DNA of 64,000 nucleotides from Methanococcus vannielii SB (GCF_000017165.1 NC_009634.1:758249-822248), one strand, 5' to 3'. Shown: positions 46,454-55,537, counted from the first letter of the stretch. Numbers and translations are program-made. The notes: generated by a model from the letters alone, not told the origin.

Positions 46454-46864
46454 ATGCTAGAAGATATTGATAAAAACTACAAAGATTCGAGTTTAAAACA
46501 AAAATATAATATTATAAAAGGAAACCGCTACATCATGGAAGAAGCGATTGTTCCAATTTCAAAAGCATTGAAACTTCCAATGGATGACGTTGTAGATATA
46601 TTTGTCAAAATTTACGATAGTGCATCGCTTTACGAATCACATGCCTACGTTGAACAGGCAAAAATGGGGTGCCTTGGAAGAAGAGTCGATATTGACCTTG
46701 GACTTTGCTGGATAGCGGATTTTTTCGGGCTTATTTCTAAAAATGATGCCGATTTGATACGAAAAAAAGTTGTTGAAGATACGATTATTCGAAAAAAGCC
46801 CTATAATGAATCTCTTGAAGAAGGGCGGGCCCTTGCAGTCAAAATTTTAAAAGGAGAAGAATAA
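46454..46864 (+). CDS. ehaM: Eha hydrogenase soluble subunit EhaM
   Basis: 136-aa soluble, helical protein without cysteine motifs of the CxxC type, beginning [20 protein letters not shown]. It comes directly before the small hydrogenase subunit and is conserved there in methanogens. Its role, perhaps assembly or a cytoplasmic clamp, is not established. ATG after AAAGGTGAAA. Confidence 0.82.
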   Translation: MLEDIDKNYKDSSLKQKYNIIKGNRYIMEEAIVPISKALKLPMDDVVDIFVKIYDSASLYESHAYVEQAKMGCLGRRVDIDLGLCWIADFFGLISKNDADLIRKKVVEDTIIRKKPYNESLEEGRALAVKILKGEE

Positions 46865-46882
46865 TTCGTAGAGATGATTATC

Positions 46883-47353
46883 ATGATTAAAGATTTTGTA
46901 AGAAAAAGATCCATTAATGTCTGTATCGTTAACACCGGCGGTTGTAACGGTTGCGATATTGAAATTGTATCTACACTTGCTCCAAGGTACGATATAGAAC
47001 AATACGGGATTTACGTGCATAATAATCCTAGAGAAGCTGATGTTTTAGTTGTTACTGGCCCAGTAACTGGAGCTTGGGAAAAAAGACTTCTTGAACTTTA
47101 TGAAAAAACTCCAGAACCTAAAATAGTAGTTTCAATCGGGGCATGTGCATTAAGTGGCGGAATATTTAAAGAAGGCCATATTTTTGGGCCCGTTGATAAA
47201 ATAATACCTGTTGATGCAAAGCTTCCAGGATGCCCTCCAAGGCCTTCAGAAATAATTTCAGCAATTGTTTCAATTGCACCGGAGGCACTTGCTGCAAAAG
47301 AAAAGATTATGAATCAAAAACTAAAAGAAGAAAAAAATAAAACCAAAGCTTGA
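46883..47353 (+). CDS. ehaN: Eha hydrogenase small subunit EhaN
   Basis: 156-aa [NiFe]-hydrogenase small subunit of the complex-I-like type (NuoB/EchC). Ligands of the proximal [4Fe-4S] cluster: [12 protein letters not shown] (two Cys) near residue 17, [10 protein letters not shown] near 82 and PGCPPRP near 114. ATG 46883 after GAGATGATT is chosen over the one at 46874. It carries electrons from the Ni-Fe site to the polyferredoxin subunits downstream. Confidence 0.92.
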   Translation: MIKDFVRKRSINVCIVNTGGCNGCDIEIVSTLAPRYDIEQYGIYVHNNPREADVLVVTGPVTGAWEKRLLELYEKTPEPKIVVSIGACALSGGIFKEGHIFGPVDKIIPVDAKLPGCPPRPSEIISAIVSIAPEALAAKEKIMNQKLKEEKNKTKA

Positions 47354-47370
47354 ATTTAGAGATGATATTT

Positions 47371-48498
47371 ATGAATGTAGTGCCAATTGGGCCTATTCAC
47401 CCAGTACTAAAAGAGCCCATCCGTATAAAACTCCTTGTCGAAGGAGAAAACGTAAAAGGTGCAGAGTTAGATATGGGTTACGTACATAGGGGTATTGAGC
47501 GAATAATGGAAGGAAAACATTATTTAAAAGGAATTCACCTAGCTGAACGTGTTTGTGGAATTTGCTCATATATTCATACACAAACATTTGCGGAATGTAT
47601 TGAAAATATGTGTAATATAAAAGCACCTGAGAAGGCAGAATACTTAAGGGTGGTTACATGTGAACTTGAAAGATTACACAGTCACTTAATTGCAGCAGCA
47701 GTCTATAATCTTGCAATTGAACATGAAACTATTGGAATATGGATGCTAAATGCAAGGGAAACCATCATGGATTTACTCGAATCTATTACGGGAAATAGGG
47801 TAAACATGGGTTTTAACGTCGTTGGTGGAGTCAGATTAGATTTAAATAAAGAGCTTTTAGATTCAATTTATAAAAAACTAGATGAGTTTGAAGATGACAT
47901 TGTAAACATTGTAGAAGCATTCCAAAACGGGCCCCTTATTGGAATGAGGAGTAAACATATAGGAACTATAGGGTATAAAGAAATAATGAAAACCCGTGCG
48001 GCAGGGCCTGTTGCAAGAGCATCTGGAATTCCTGAAAGCGATTGGAGACTTAGACATGAAACTTATCAGGCTTTAAACTTTAAGCCAGATTGGAGAAATG
48101 AAGGAGACAATTACGCTAGAATGATGGTAAGGCATGACGAAATGATTACAAGTATTAAGCTTATTAGAAGAGCACTTGAGCTTTATTCAGAATGCTCCGG
48201 CCACGTGAGAACTAAAGCAGAAATTAAAGGTTCTGAAGGTGAATGGAAAAATGAAGCGCATAGGGGTGAAGTATACTACAAAATAGCAATTACTGATGGA
48301 GGACTCATAAAAAGAATAATAATAAGGACCCCAACAGTAATGAACTTAGAAGCTTATAAGTACATGCTAAAAACGTGTCCAACTATTTCAGATGCTGTTG
48401 CAACATATACTTCAATCGACCCTTGCGTATCCTGTACTGAGCGAACAATTGAATTAAAAGATACAATTACGGGAAAAAGTAGTAATTACAAGTTTTAA
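47371..48498 (+). CDS. ehaO: Eha hydrogenase large (Ni-Fe) subunit EhaO
   Basis: 375-aa catalytic subunit of group 4 [NiFe] hydrogenase. Nickel ligands are in the N-terminal motif [12 protein letters not shown] near residue 62 and the C-terminal DPCVSCTER near 353; all four cysteines are present. The protein continues 20 residues past the last motif, so proteolytic maturation cannot be decided from sequence. Conserved [17 protein letters not shown] and GGVRLD segments are present. It splits H2 to reduce ferredoxin, anaplerotic for the methanogenesis cycle. Confidence 0.94.
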   Translation: MNVVPIGPIHPVLKEPIRIKLLVEGENVKGAELDMGYVHRGIERIMEGKHYLKGIHLAERVCGICSYIHTQTFAECIENMCNIKAPEKAEYLRVVTCELERLHSHLIAAAVYNLAIEHETIGIWMLNARETIMDLLESITGNRVNMGFNVVGGVRLDLNKELLDSIYKKLDEFEDDIVNIVEAFQNGPLIGMRSKHIGTIGYKEIMKTRAAGPVARASGIPESDWRLRHETYQALNFKPDWRNEGDNYARMMVRHDEMITSIKLIRRALELYSECSGHVRTKAEIKGSEGEWKNEAHRGEVYYKIAITDGGLIKRIIIRTPTVMNLEAYKYMLKTCPTISDAVATYTSIDPCVSCTERTIELKDTITGKSSNYKF

Positions 48499-48525
48499 TA
48501 ATTAAACTGATTACAGGAGGGTATT

Positions 48526-49710
48526 ATGTCATCATCTATTTGGTACCTTTACGAGTTCGTAAGAAAGAAGTGGTTTAAAAAGTTTACGAACGCTAAATCT
48601 GAAAAAGAAAGCTATATTGAACCCGAAAGATTTAGAAAAATTCCTGTAACTGTAGATTTTCCAGAAAAATGTATAAGTTGCAGTGCATGTGCCGAATCAT
48701 GTCCTTCGGATGCAATTTTAATGAAACATAATGAAGAATACAATAGAATAATGCCTGATTTTGACGACGGTTCATGCATAAATTGCGGAAATTGTGTTGA
48801 ATCGTGCCCCACAGAAGTTTTAGAAATGGGGACATTAAGAAAAGAAGCTTCAGGACTTAGTTGGAATGTTCCAAAAAAAATAAACCTTGTAATAGATAGC
48901 GAAGTTTGTGTAAGTTGCAGTTCTTGTGAAAAAGTCTGTCCTGTAGATGCAATATCCCATAATAGATTTTCAATTTATAAAATTGACGTTAATAGCTGTG
49001 TAAGTTGTAAAAAATGTATAGATAGTTGTCCAGTTGAAAATGCAATTCTAACTTATGATGAATTATCACTATCTAATAAAATAGATGTTTCGCAATACAA
49101 GAAGTTTGACCGTGAAAGACTCGGGATGAATTTTAAAGTTGAAATGGACATAATACCTGAAATTCCAAGAATTGTTCCAGAACTTTGTATAAATTGCAAA
49201 AACTGTGTTGACGTATGCCCCGGTTTAATTGATATCGAAAAATTAACCGTAGTAACCTGTGTAAAATGTGGACATTGTCTTTCAGTGTGCCCTACAAGCG
49301 CAATTAGAACTGGAACACTTGCAAAAATTACAAAAAATACTAAAAAATGCCATACTATAAACGATAAAAAATGTATCGGTTGTAGAATTTGTTATAAGTC
49401 TTGTAACGTGCCTAATGCATTGAATATTTCAAAAGAAACTAATTTGCCATATATTGACCCAATTTACTGTGTAAGATGTGGAATTTGCGAAAACGTATGT
49501 CCCGTAGATGCAGTTGATATTTTAAAAACAGATGTTTCACTTGATATAAGTCTGAAACAAAAAGTAAGAGATGAATTTGGGAATATTCTTCAAAAAGACC
49601 TTGAAGAATTCACCAAAAGCTACGTGCTTTTAAAAGAAGAAATAAAAGAAAAAGGTAAAAAAATTATATCTGATACCAAAATACCTGAAAAAAACAAGAA
49701 GGGTGATTAA
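48526..49710 (+). CDS. ehaP: Eha polyferredoxin with eight cubane motifs (EhaP position)
   Basis: 394-aa polyferredoxin. Eight CxxCxxCxxxC motifs are visible, from CISCSACAESC near residue 49 through CINCGNC, CVSCSSC, CVSCKKC, CINCKNC, CVKCGHC and CIGCRIC to CVRCGICENVC near 315, enough for eight [4Fe-4S] clusters. It likely relays electrons between EhaNO and ferredoxin or a partner enzyme. The seventh motif has CN in place of the usual CP. AGGAGGGT precedes the ATG. The letter is assigned by order and may differ from the Methanothermobacter naming. Confidence 0.85.
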   Translation: MSSSIWYLYEFVRKKWFKKFTNAKSEKESYIEPERFRKIPVTVDFPEKCISCSACAESCPSDAILMKHNEEYNRIMPDFDDGSCINCGNCVESCPTEVLEMGTLRKEASGLSWNVPKKINLVIDSEVCVSCSSCEKVCPVDAISHNRFSIYKIDVNSCVSCKKCIDSCPVENAILTYDELSLSNKIDVSQYKKFDRERLGMNFKVEMDIIPEIPRIVPELCINCKNCVDVCPGLIDIEKLTVVTCVKCGHCLSVCPTSAIRTGTLAKITKNTKKCHTINDKKCIGCRICYKSCNVPNALNISKETNLPYIDPIYCVRCGICENVCPVDAVDILKTDVSLDISLKQKVRDEFGNILQKDLEEFTKSYVLLKEEIKEKGKKIISDTKIPEKNKKGD

Positions 49711-49711
49711 C

Positions 49712-50188
49712 ATGGTATCAGAATTAGTTAAAAAATATTTTGATGATTTAAATGTTACCTTAGAACTTGAAAGTCAGTTGATAAGTAATAAGATTGAAAT
49801 AAATCCCGAAACTTGCATATTATGCAATAAATGCGTTGATATATGCCCCGTTTCTGCAATGAATTCTAAATATCCAGATATTCCAAACATAAATAAATCT
49901 TGCGTTTACTGTGGAAATTGCGTTGATATATGCCCCGTTTCTGCAATAAAAATTACAAAAGCACGAGTAAAAGTTGTTGATGGGGATATTGTAGTTGAAA
50001 AAAATCATTGTAAAAATAAAAAAATAATGTACGATAGAAAAAAATGTGTAATGTGTATCGTATGTATTAAAAACTGTCCTTTTGGTGCAATAGATGAATT
50101 AAAATCAGGAATTAAATTTAATGAAAAATGTGTGCTTTGTGGACATTGCGAAAGAATATGCCCTGCAGATGCCATTGAATTAGAATAA
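49712..50188 (+). CDS. ehaQ: Eha-associated polyferredoxin with four cubane motifs
   Basis: 158-aa ferredoxin. Four motifs: CILCNKCVDICP, CVYCGNCVDICP, CVMCIVCIKNCP and CVLCGHCERICP. A 29-bp stretch of the first two motifs is identical at DNA level, 87 bp apart, suggesting recent duplication or gene conversion. ATG 49712 follows GGGTGATTAAC. In the Eha complex it is part of the electron-exit module. Confidence 0.82.
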   Translation: MVSELVKKYFDDLNVTLELESQLISNKIEINPETCILCNKCVDICPVSAMNSKYPDIPNINKSCVYCGNCVDICPVSAIKITKARVKVVDGDIVVEKNHCKNKKIMYDRKKCVMCIVCIKNCPFGAIDELKSGIKFNEKCVLCGHCERICPADAIELE

Positions 50189-50210
50189 TTAGGATTTTCA
50201 AGGTGTTTGG

Positions 50211-50972
50211 ATGATAACTATAAAAAAACCAGTTGGAAAAATTATTTCAAGTATTTCGGAAAAATTAGGCGTAAGCTACGAAGAAGTTGAAAAAAAACTT
50301 ACTGGTTCGTTTTTACCTGTTGAAAAGAACCTTTACGTTGAATCCAGTAAATGTATTCGTTGTAACTTGTGTTTTGAAGAGTGCCCCGTTTCTGCAATAA
50401 AAAAACCTTCAGTTAAAAATCCTGCTGAAATAATTCCTGAAAATTGTGTAAAGTGTGAAATATGTGCAAAAACATGCCCAGTTAGTGCAATAAATGTTTT
50501 AGAAGGAAAAGCAGAATTAAAGGGCGATACAGTAATATACGAATTAAATGAAGTTCCAGTAGCCCATAGAAAAATACGCTTAAAAGAACATTGCATTGAT
50601 ATGGATTCGTGCATAAAATGTGGAATCTGTGAAAAATTCTGCCCAACAGATGCAATAACTGTTGAAAGAAAAAATAGTATAGATATCAATCTTAACTTAT
50701 GTATGGGATGTACTGCATGTGAAAAAGTCTGTCCAAAAAAATCAATAAAAGTTGAAAATGAAATGGGTAAAATAGATTTTAAAAAGTCCATTTTCTTAGA
50801 TAATGAAAAATGCGTAGATTGTATGGTTTGTAGCGAAATTTGTCCCGTTTCTGCAATAACTTATGAAAATGGGAAAATGGTAGTTTCAAAGCCAGTTTGC
50901 ATATTTTGTGGAAAATGCGAAAAAAATTGCCCTGTAACTGCAATATCTATTGAAAATGTGATGGAAAAATAA
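50211..50972 (+). CDS. ehaR: Eha-associated polyferredoxin with six cubane motifs
   Basis: 253-aa polyferredoxin with six CxxCxxCxxxCP motifs: CIRCNLC, CVKCEIC, CIKCGIC, CMGCTAC, CVDCMVC and CIFCGKC. A CPVSAI motif tail occurs after four of them. The first 40 residues (TIKKPVGKIISSISEKLGVSYEEVEKK) are free of cysteine. AAGGTG precedes the ATG. The letter is positional. Confidence 0.82.
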   Translation: MITIKKPVGKIISSISEKLGVSYEEVEKKLTGSFLPVEKNLYVESSKCIRCNLCFEECPVSAIKKPSVKNPAEIIPENCVKCEICAKTCPVSAINVLEGKAELKGDTVIYELNEVPVAHRKIRLKEHCIDMDSCIKCGICEKFCPTDAITVERKNSIDINLNLCMGCTACEKVCPKKSIKVENEMGKIDFKKSIFLDNEKCVDCMVCSEICPVSAITYENGKMVVSKPVCIFCGKCEKNCPVTAISIENVMEK

Positions 50973-50991
50973 AAAAGGGTTGGGAAAAATT

Positions 50992-51633
50992 ATGAAAGTA
51001 AAAAGCCTGATGGATACGAAATTTCTAAAAATATATCCTGAATATTCAATAGAATACACTGCCGAACTTATGAATAAAACTAAAAGATTTAGTACTCCAG
51101 TTATTAATAAAGATGAAAAATTAATCGGCTGGATAAATTCAATAGACATTATGGTAATTTCAGATAAGTCTAAACCAGTAAGTTCAATAATGAGTCCGGT
51201 AGAAGACGTAATTTTATTAAATGAAGAAGATCCTGCAAGTGACGCTGTTAAAAAAATTGTAGAATATAAAGTTGTGAGTATGCCTGTTTTGGATAGCGAA
51301 AAAAGAATTGTTGGACTAGTTAGAAACTGTGACATTACAAAAACTTTATCTAAAATGTATGATATTCCAGTATATAACATTTTTAAATCACTAATGGGTG
51401 AATTAAAAGGAATATCCTGGGATGAATTAATGGAATCGGCTGCAATTGTAACTAAACAAACTACCGGCGAAGAAATAACGGGGAAAGAATATGAAGTAAG
51501 GATTAAAAATTCAACATTTGGTCAGGCAATATGGTCTTGTGGGGGACTTGAAAAATTCTTTACTGGGCTCATAAAAATTGGTGAAGTTGCAATTGCAAGG
51601 AAAGTAAGCTGTAAAAATGTAATTAAAAAATAA
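50992..51633 (+). CDS. CBS-domain protein in the Eha operon
   Basis: 213-aa soluble protein. Residues 1-120 are a CBS pair (VKSLMDTKFLKIYPEYSIEYTAELM; SSIMSPVEDVILLNEEDPASDAVKKIVEYKVVSMPVLDSE), which usually binds adenylate nucleotides. The remaining 90 residues, with FGQAIWSCGGLEKFFTGLIKIGEVAIARKVSC, form a second domain that I do not recognise and may be a sensor. Being co-transcribed with the hydrogenase, it may report energy charge to Eha. ATG after GGGTTGGGAAAAA; sometimes labelled EhaS. Confidence 0.8.
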   Translation: MKVKSLMDTKFLKIYPEYSIEYTAELMNKTKRFSTPVINKDEKLIGWINSIDIMVISDKSKPVSSIMSPVEDVILLNEEDPASDAVKKIVEYKVVSMPVLDSEKRIVGLVRNCDITKTLSKMYDIPVYNIFKSLMGELKGISWDELMESAAIVTKQTTGEEITGKEYEVRIKNSTFGQAIWSCGGLEKFFTGLIKIGEVAIARKVSCKNVIKK

Positions 51634-51650
51634 TTAATTAAGGTGTCTAA

Positions 51651-52049
51651 ATGTCAGATAAGCTAAATATTCACAAATTATCTAGAAAAATTGATTTCTG
51701 GACATTTCTTGAAAGGGCTTTTGAAAAAAATGTCAAAATAGACATTGGACACTTCAAAATTATAAGCATATTTCTTGATGTCATGGAATTTTATGAAAGT
51801 TTAAGTAAAGATATTTCAAAAAAAGAGGCAAGAAAAACCCTTGAAAAAGAAGGAATTTTTTCTAAAAATTCAGAGTATATTTCAGGCGAATATTTAAAAA
51901 ATCATATTGATAGGGACAGTCGAGTTGCTGTTCACAATAGAATTAACGACTTAAGAAAACTTGAATTTGTAATTGAGACAAAACCTGGGCCACTTGGAGG
52001 TTACAAACTATTAAAAACTCCAAAATGGTTTTTAAGTGAAAATAGTTAA
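51651..52049 (+). CDS. Winged-helix-like protein ending the Eha operon
   Basis: 132-aa soluble basic protein. The C-terminal half, with RVAVHNRINDLRKLEFVIETKPGPLGGYKLL, resembles a winged-helix domain, while the N-terminal half is helical. It starts 17 bases after the CBS protein, so it is likely the last eha gene (the position of EhaT). A regulatory role is possible but unproven; no catalytic motif is visible. Confidence 0.7.
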   Translation: MSDKLNIHKLSRKIDFWTFLERAFEKNVKIDIGHFKIISIFLDVMEFYESLSKDISKKEARKTLEKEGIFSKNSEYISGEYLKNHIDRDSRVAVHNRINDLRKLEFVIETKPGPLGGYKLLKTPKWFLSENS

Positions 52050-52077
52050 AATCTAAAAACATAATAATAAAACCATA
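52050..52077. terminator. Convergent region at the end of the Eha operon
   Basis: The 28-base space between the last eha gene and the converging ehbA stop is AT-rich without a strong T-run, so separation of the two transcripts may be imperfect. Confidence 0.3.
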
Positions 52078-52380
52078 TTAATTAAACATCTTTTTTATAT
52101 ATGGTTCAAATGGGATAATTTCATCTTTTGTTCTAGGGCTTATAGATGCCACCTTTAATGTCTTTTTTTCGGAATCAAGGTCGATAGTAAGTGTTCCGGG
52201 CGTTAAAGTAATACTTGATGCAAGAAGTACTTGACCTTTGAAGCTTTCAATATCCGTACTTATTTCAATAATTTCAGGGTCAATTTTTCCATCGATACTT
52301 CTCTTTACAACATCCACCCATGCTTCGCCTAATGCTTTTAAAAAAACAATAATATACCCAAAAAGTCCAAAAAGGTTCAT
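52078..52380 (-). CDS. ehbA: MrpE-like EhbA subunit of energy-converting hydrogenase B
   Basis: 100-aa membrane protein of the MnhE/MrpE family: one or two N-terminal helices (FGLFGYIIVFLKALGEAW), then the typical domain with VVKRSIDGKIDPEIIEIST, LLASSITLTPGTLTIDL and ISPRT. In methanococci ehb genes are known to be scattered, and one encodes this antiporter-E-like subunit. It stands opposite the eha operon rather than within it. The alternative is a subunit of an Mrp-type Na+/H+ antiporter; no other mrp genes are near. Confidence 0.8.
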   Translation of the reverse strand: MNLFGLFGYIIVFLKALGEAWVDVVKRSIDGKIDPEIIEISTDIESFKGQVLLASSITLTPGTLTIDLDSEKKTLKVASISPRTKDEIIPFEPYIKKMFN

Positions 52381-52550
52381 AGTTACACCGTATATAATCT
52401 GAGCTATTAGTAATTATTAATAATGATAAATAGATATATATAATTATCGTAACTATAAAAATATAAAAAGACACAGTTTACTTGTAAAATCTAAACACGG
52501 CATAACTAAATAAGTTTATCGTGTTATAAAAACTAGGCAATGGTGACAGA

Positions 52551-52991
52551 ATGAATGAAGAACTTCAAAACCAATTTATGGCACTTGACGTGTACAATCA
52601 GCAAGTTCAAAAACTTCAAGAAGAGCTTTCAAATATTGATTTAATGATAATGGAACTTGTAAGGGCTATCGAGTCCATGGAAAGTTTAAAAACGTCTGGC
52701 GAAATAATGTTACCCCTTGGAGCGGGTTCTTTTGTTAAAGCGGATGTTAAAAACCCTGAAAAAATAATACTTTCAGTAGGTGTTGACGTATTGCTTGAAA
52801 AAGATGTAGAAGAGGTAATTTTAGATTTCAAAAATAGTTTAGATGAGCTTGAAAAAACAAAAGAATTAATAACAACTCAAATCCAAAAAACATCAAAAGA
52901 AGTAACAAGAATACGTGGCGAACTTGAAAAAAGGGCGGCTGCAATTGAAAAACAGTCCCAAACTAAAAGAGGACATTCTGGTTCAAATTAA
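52551..52991 (+). CDS. pfdA: Prefoldin alpha subunit
   Basis: 146-aa chaperone subunit; two alpha and four beta subunits form a hexamer that hands unfolded proteins to the thermosome. Two long coiled coils (residues 1-45 and 90-135) flank a beta-hairpin region containing [33 protein letters not shown], the alpha-type hallmark. GGTGA lies four bases before the ATG. The 170-base divergent gap to ehbA (52381-52550) holds promoter-like TATA strings but no gene. Confidence 0.93.
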   Translation: MNEELQNQFMALDVYNQQVQKLQEELSNIDLMIMELVRAIESMESLKTSGEIMLPLGAGSFVKADVKNPEKIILSVGVDVLLEKDVEEVILDFKNSLDELEKTKELITTQIQKTSKEVTRIRGELEKRAAAIEKQSQTKRGHSGSN

Positions 52992-53171
52992 ACTATAATA
53001 AATTCTAAAAAATAAACTTTTAATTTTTTAAAGAATTAATCAAATTTTTAATACTAGAAAAAGTCTAAATTTTAATTTTAAGTTTAATTTAAAAACTAAT
53101 TTTAAAATTTAAAATTTCTAAAATTTAAAAACATTTAAATATATCGATACATATGCTCAAAATTAAAATAG

Positions 53172-53245
53172 TGGACCCAGCCGGATTCGAACCGGCGACC
53201 CTCGCCTTGTAAGGGCGATGTCATAGCCAACTAGACCATGAGTCC
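53172..53245 (-). tRNA. tRNA-Val (anticodon TAC)
   Basis: A full 74-base cloverleaf on the minus strand. The acceptor GGACTCA pairs with TGGGTCC (one G-T), the T arm is GCCGG-TTCGAAT-CCGGC, and the anticodon stem TCGCC/GGCGA encloses CTTACAA with anticodon TAC (reads GUA/GUG, valine). The discriminator is A; the terminal CCA is not encoded in the DNA. No intron. The gap 52992-53171 between prefoldin and this gene is low-complexity A/T-rich with nothing recognisable. Confidence 0.96.
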
Positions 53246-53274
53246 TATTTGCTTACATTAACTCCCTACTGAGA

Positions 53275-53306
53275 GCAAACTAAACATAGTATTCATGATA
53301 TATAAA
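53275..53306 (-). promoter_or_regulatory. tRNA-Val promoter (box A and start)
   Basis: On the minus strand TTTATATA (53299-53306) is a perfect stable-RNA box A, followed 20 bases later by TTTGC (53275-53279), a likely initiation box B. This gives a 5' leader of about 30 bases to be removed by RNase P. Confidence 0.75.
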
Positions 53307-53370
53307 CTTTTCGGTGCATACCGTATATGAAAAATGCATAAATAAAACATGCTATAATATAGGAGACATG

Positions 53371-54399
53371 ATGATTGAAAAGTTCCTTATAGACCGAAAA
53401 AATATTATAGAAGATTCTAAGCGTTCAAAAAATATTTTAGACGTTCAAAAAATTATTAATAATATAAAAGAAGAAAAAAATACTGAAAAAATAGTGATAG
53501 ACTTTACAGAATATAATCCGTTACATAATGGGCATAAGTACTGCTTGGATTTTGGTAAAAACCATGGAATATTTATAAGCGTAATACCTGGCCCCCTTGA
53601 AAGAAGTGGAAGAGGCGTACCATACTTAGTTGACAGGCATGTCAGGGCCGAAATGGCCGTTCGGGCTGGTGCAGATATTGTAGTTGAAGGGCCCCCAATG
53701 GGAATTATGGGTTCTGGACAATACATGCAGTGCTTAATAAAAATGTTTTATTCATTAAATGGGGACATAATTCCAAGGGGATATATAAAAGAAGGAATCA
53801 TGGAAAAAGTAATAAACTCAATAAATTCCAAAAATCATATCAAAATAAAACCGTACAATATTTCATGTATTGAATCGGGCGAAAAACTTGGAGAAAAGCT
53901 CGAAATTGATAATTACGTTATTGCATCGATGTCCTATACAATGTATAAATTAAAAGAAAAACTAAAAAATTGGGGCCCTGAATTTAAATTTATCGAAAGA
54001 ATTGAAGGAATAAGTGGGACAAAAATTAGGCAAGGCGTTATGAGCGGAAATTTTGACTCAATTAAACACATGCTTCCAGAAACTACGTTAGAAATTTTTA
54101 AATCTTTTGGAACTGATATATTGGATTTTGTTCTTGAAAGAAACGAACATAGAGTACTTGAAACAGTTAATAGCCACAATTTAGAAGACTATGTTTCAAA
54201 AAATATTGCGGAAAGGTTAAACGAAAAAGAACACTATAATTCCATTTCAGAAGTAAAATTACAAATACCAATAGGTTTTTCAAAAAACCATATCGAGAGA
54301 ACCATATCAAAACTTGAAGCGAGAATTGATAGGGATACCGTATCAAGATATATCGAAAACTACCCTTCAAAAATACGAATTTTAAAAATTAAAGAATAA
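53371..54399 (+). CDS. TmcAL-like nucleotidyltransferase (UPF0348-type)
   Basis: 342-aa protein with the HIGH-family nucleotidyltransferase motif [13 protein letters not shown] near residue 52 and, as in bacterial TmcAL (tRNA-Met cytidine acetate ligase), the [38 protein letters not shown] stretch near 73-110; ISGTKIRQG near 215 is the second ATP-binding signature. TmcAL activates acetate to modify the tRNA-Met wobble base; whether the archaeal protein does so is unknown. AGGAGA ends five bases before the ATG at 53371; the longer frame to 53314 is unlikely. It stands between tRNA-Val and protein-only RNase P. Confidence 0.8.
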   Translation: MIEKFLIDRKNIIEDSKRSKNILDVQKIINNIKEEKNTEKIVIDFTEYNPLHNGHKYCLDFGKNHGIFISVIPGPLERSGRGVPYLVDRHVRAEMAVRAGADIVVEGPPMGIMGSGQYMQCLIKMFYSLNGDIIPRGYIKEGIMEKVINSINSKNHIKIKPYNISCIESGEKLGEKLEIDNYVIASMSYTMYKLKEKLKNWGPEFKFIERIEGISGTKIRQGVMSGNFDSIKHMLPETTLEIFKSFGTDILDFVLERNEHRVLETVNSHNLEDYVSKNIAERLNEKEHYNSISEVKLQIPIGFSKNHIERTISKLEARIDRDTVSRYIENYPSKIRILKIKE

Positions 54400-54437
54400 T
54401 TAGTACAAATATGTATTAATTTCAGGGGGAGATTATA

Positions 54438-55109
54438 TTGCAAAAACAACGGTTTTGCTTAGATACAACTGCAATTACAGATAGCGGGGTTAGAAAATCC
54501 CTCGGTGCCACAAATATTTCCGAATCTGCAGAAAAAATCATGGACATAATATCTAAAGCAAGGGTTAAACTCGATATTTCTTGCCATATCCCGTATAACA
54601 CCGTTTATAATGAATTAATAGGTTTTTTAAATCGGGAAGGTTGTAAAAACGAAATTATAATCAAAGTAGATACATGGCTCGTTAAAAAAACGCCTAATAG
54701 GTATGAAATAAAAATTCCATCAGAAATCCTATATGAGTATATAAAAGATTTAAGGGAAAGAATAAATAAAGGAATGAGGATAAGTGAAAACGCTATGTAT
54801 GAAACAGCCCTTGAAGCATACATACTTAAAAAACCTGAAGAAAAGAATAAAGATGACGTTTTAAACGAAGTACTTTCTAAAACAGTCAATAATTTTAGGG
54901 ATAAATATAGAAATGCCCTTAGAGGGGGTACATTAGATAGTGCTCCTGATTTAGATGTATTATTACTTGCAAAAGAATTAGATGCAGCAGTAGTTGCAAA
55001 TGATGAAGGCATAGAAAAATGGGCCCAAAGGCTTGGACTCAGGTTTGTTAATGCAAAAGATTTCCCATTTATTCTTCAAGAATACCTTGATATGTGGGGT
55101 AAAAAGTAA
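54438..55109 (+). CDS. RNA-free ribonuclease P (HARP, PIN domain)
   Basis: 223-aa PIN-domain nuclease of the HARP family (homologue of Aquifex RNase P), formerly UPF0278 or RNA ligase partner. Acidic metal ligands are visible: FCLDTTAITDSG at residues 6-17, ISCHIPYNTVYNEL near 47, then DSAPDLDVLLLAKELDAAVVANDEGIEKWAQRLG near 166-200. The Aquifex homologue alone matures tRNA 5' ends; archaeal homologues show similar activity, while the main activity in archaea is the RNA-based enzyme. Start TTG after GGGGGA. It is flanked by a TmcAL-like gene and a DUF356 gene. Confidence 0.88.
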   Translation: MQKQRFCLDTTAITDSGVRKSLGATNISESAEKIMDIISKARVKLDISCHIPYNTVYNELIGFLNREGCKNEIIIKVDTWLVKKTPNRYEIKIPSEILYEYIKDLRERINKGMRISENAMYETALEAYILKKPEEKNKDDVLNEVLSKTVNNFRDKYRNALRGGTLDSAPDLDVLLLAKELDAAVVANDEGIEKWAQRLGLRFVNAKDFPFILQEYLDMWGKK

Positions 55110-55150
55110 TTTATTACTTTAAAATTTTAAAATTAAAACACGGTGAAAAC

Positions 55151-55537
55151 ATGGTACTCTTGATAATTCGGGGCGATAGCTATGAAAAAATTAAAAATGC
55201 AATAGCTGACGTCCACCGACATGCAAAATTAACAATTCTCGGAAAACCAAGGATAATGGTTCCAGAAGCTGCGGACGAAATTTTAGAACATATCGTTGGA
55301 GATATTAAAAAACCATGTAAGAAAGCCTGCCTAGTCAGAATTGAAGAAAATGCTCCAAGGGCAATAGACAGAATCAGGAAAATTCACCCGCCTGCACACA
55401 TCGTAATTGTCAGTGAACGGCATGAACCGTACTTTTATTTATTAGAAGACCTTCCAAAAATGCCACTTTTAAAGGGATACTATAAAAGTAAAAACCTTGA
55501 CAATTCAGAAGAAGATGCAGAAGACATTAAGAGTTAA
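55151..55537 (+). CDS. DUF356 family protein
   Basis: 128-aa soluble protein found in methanogens (DUF356), beginning MVLLIIRGDSYEKIKNAIADVHRHAKL, with LGKPRIMVPEAADEILEHIVGDIKKPCKKACLVRI in the middle and an acidic tail. No known function. It lies between HARP and ileS, 41 and 60 bases from its neighbours, in the same direction. CGGTGA precedes the ATG. A link to tRNA metabolism is only suggested by position. Confidence 0.78.
   Translation: MVLLIIRGDSYEKIKNAIADVHRHAKLTILGKPRIMVPEAADEILEHIVGDIKKPCKKACLVRIEENAPRAIDRIRKIHPPAHIVIVSERHEPYFYLLEDLPKMPLLKGYYKSKNLDNSEEDAEDIKS

Noticed and set aside
53172-53245. Possible intron in the tRNA-Val gene
   Set aside because: The anticodon loop is a normal seven bases (CTTACAA) and the cloverleaf closes without an insertion.
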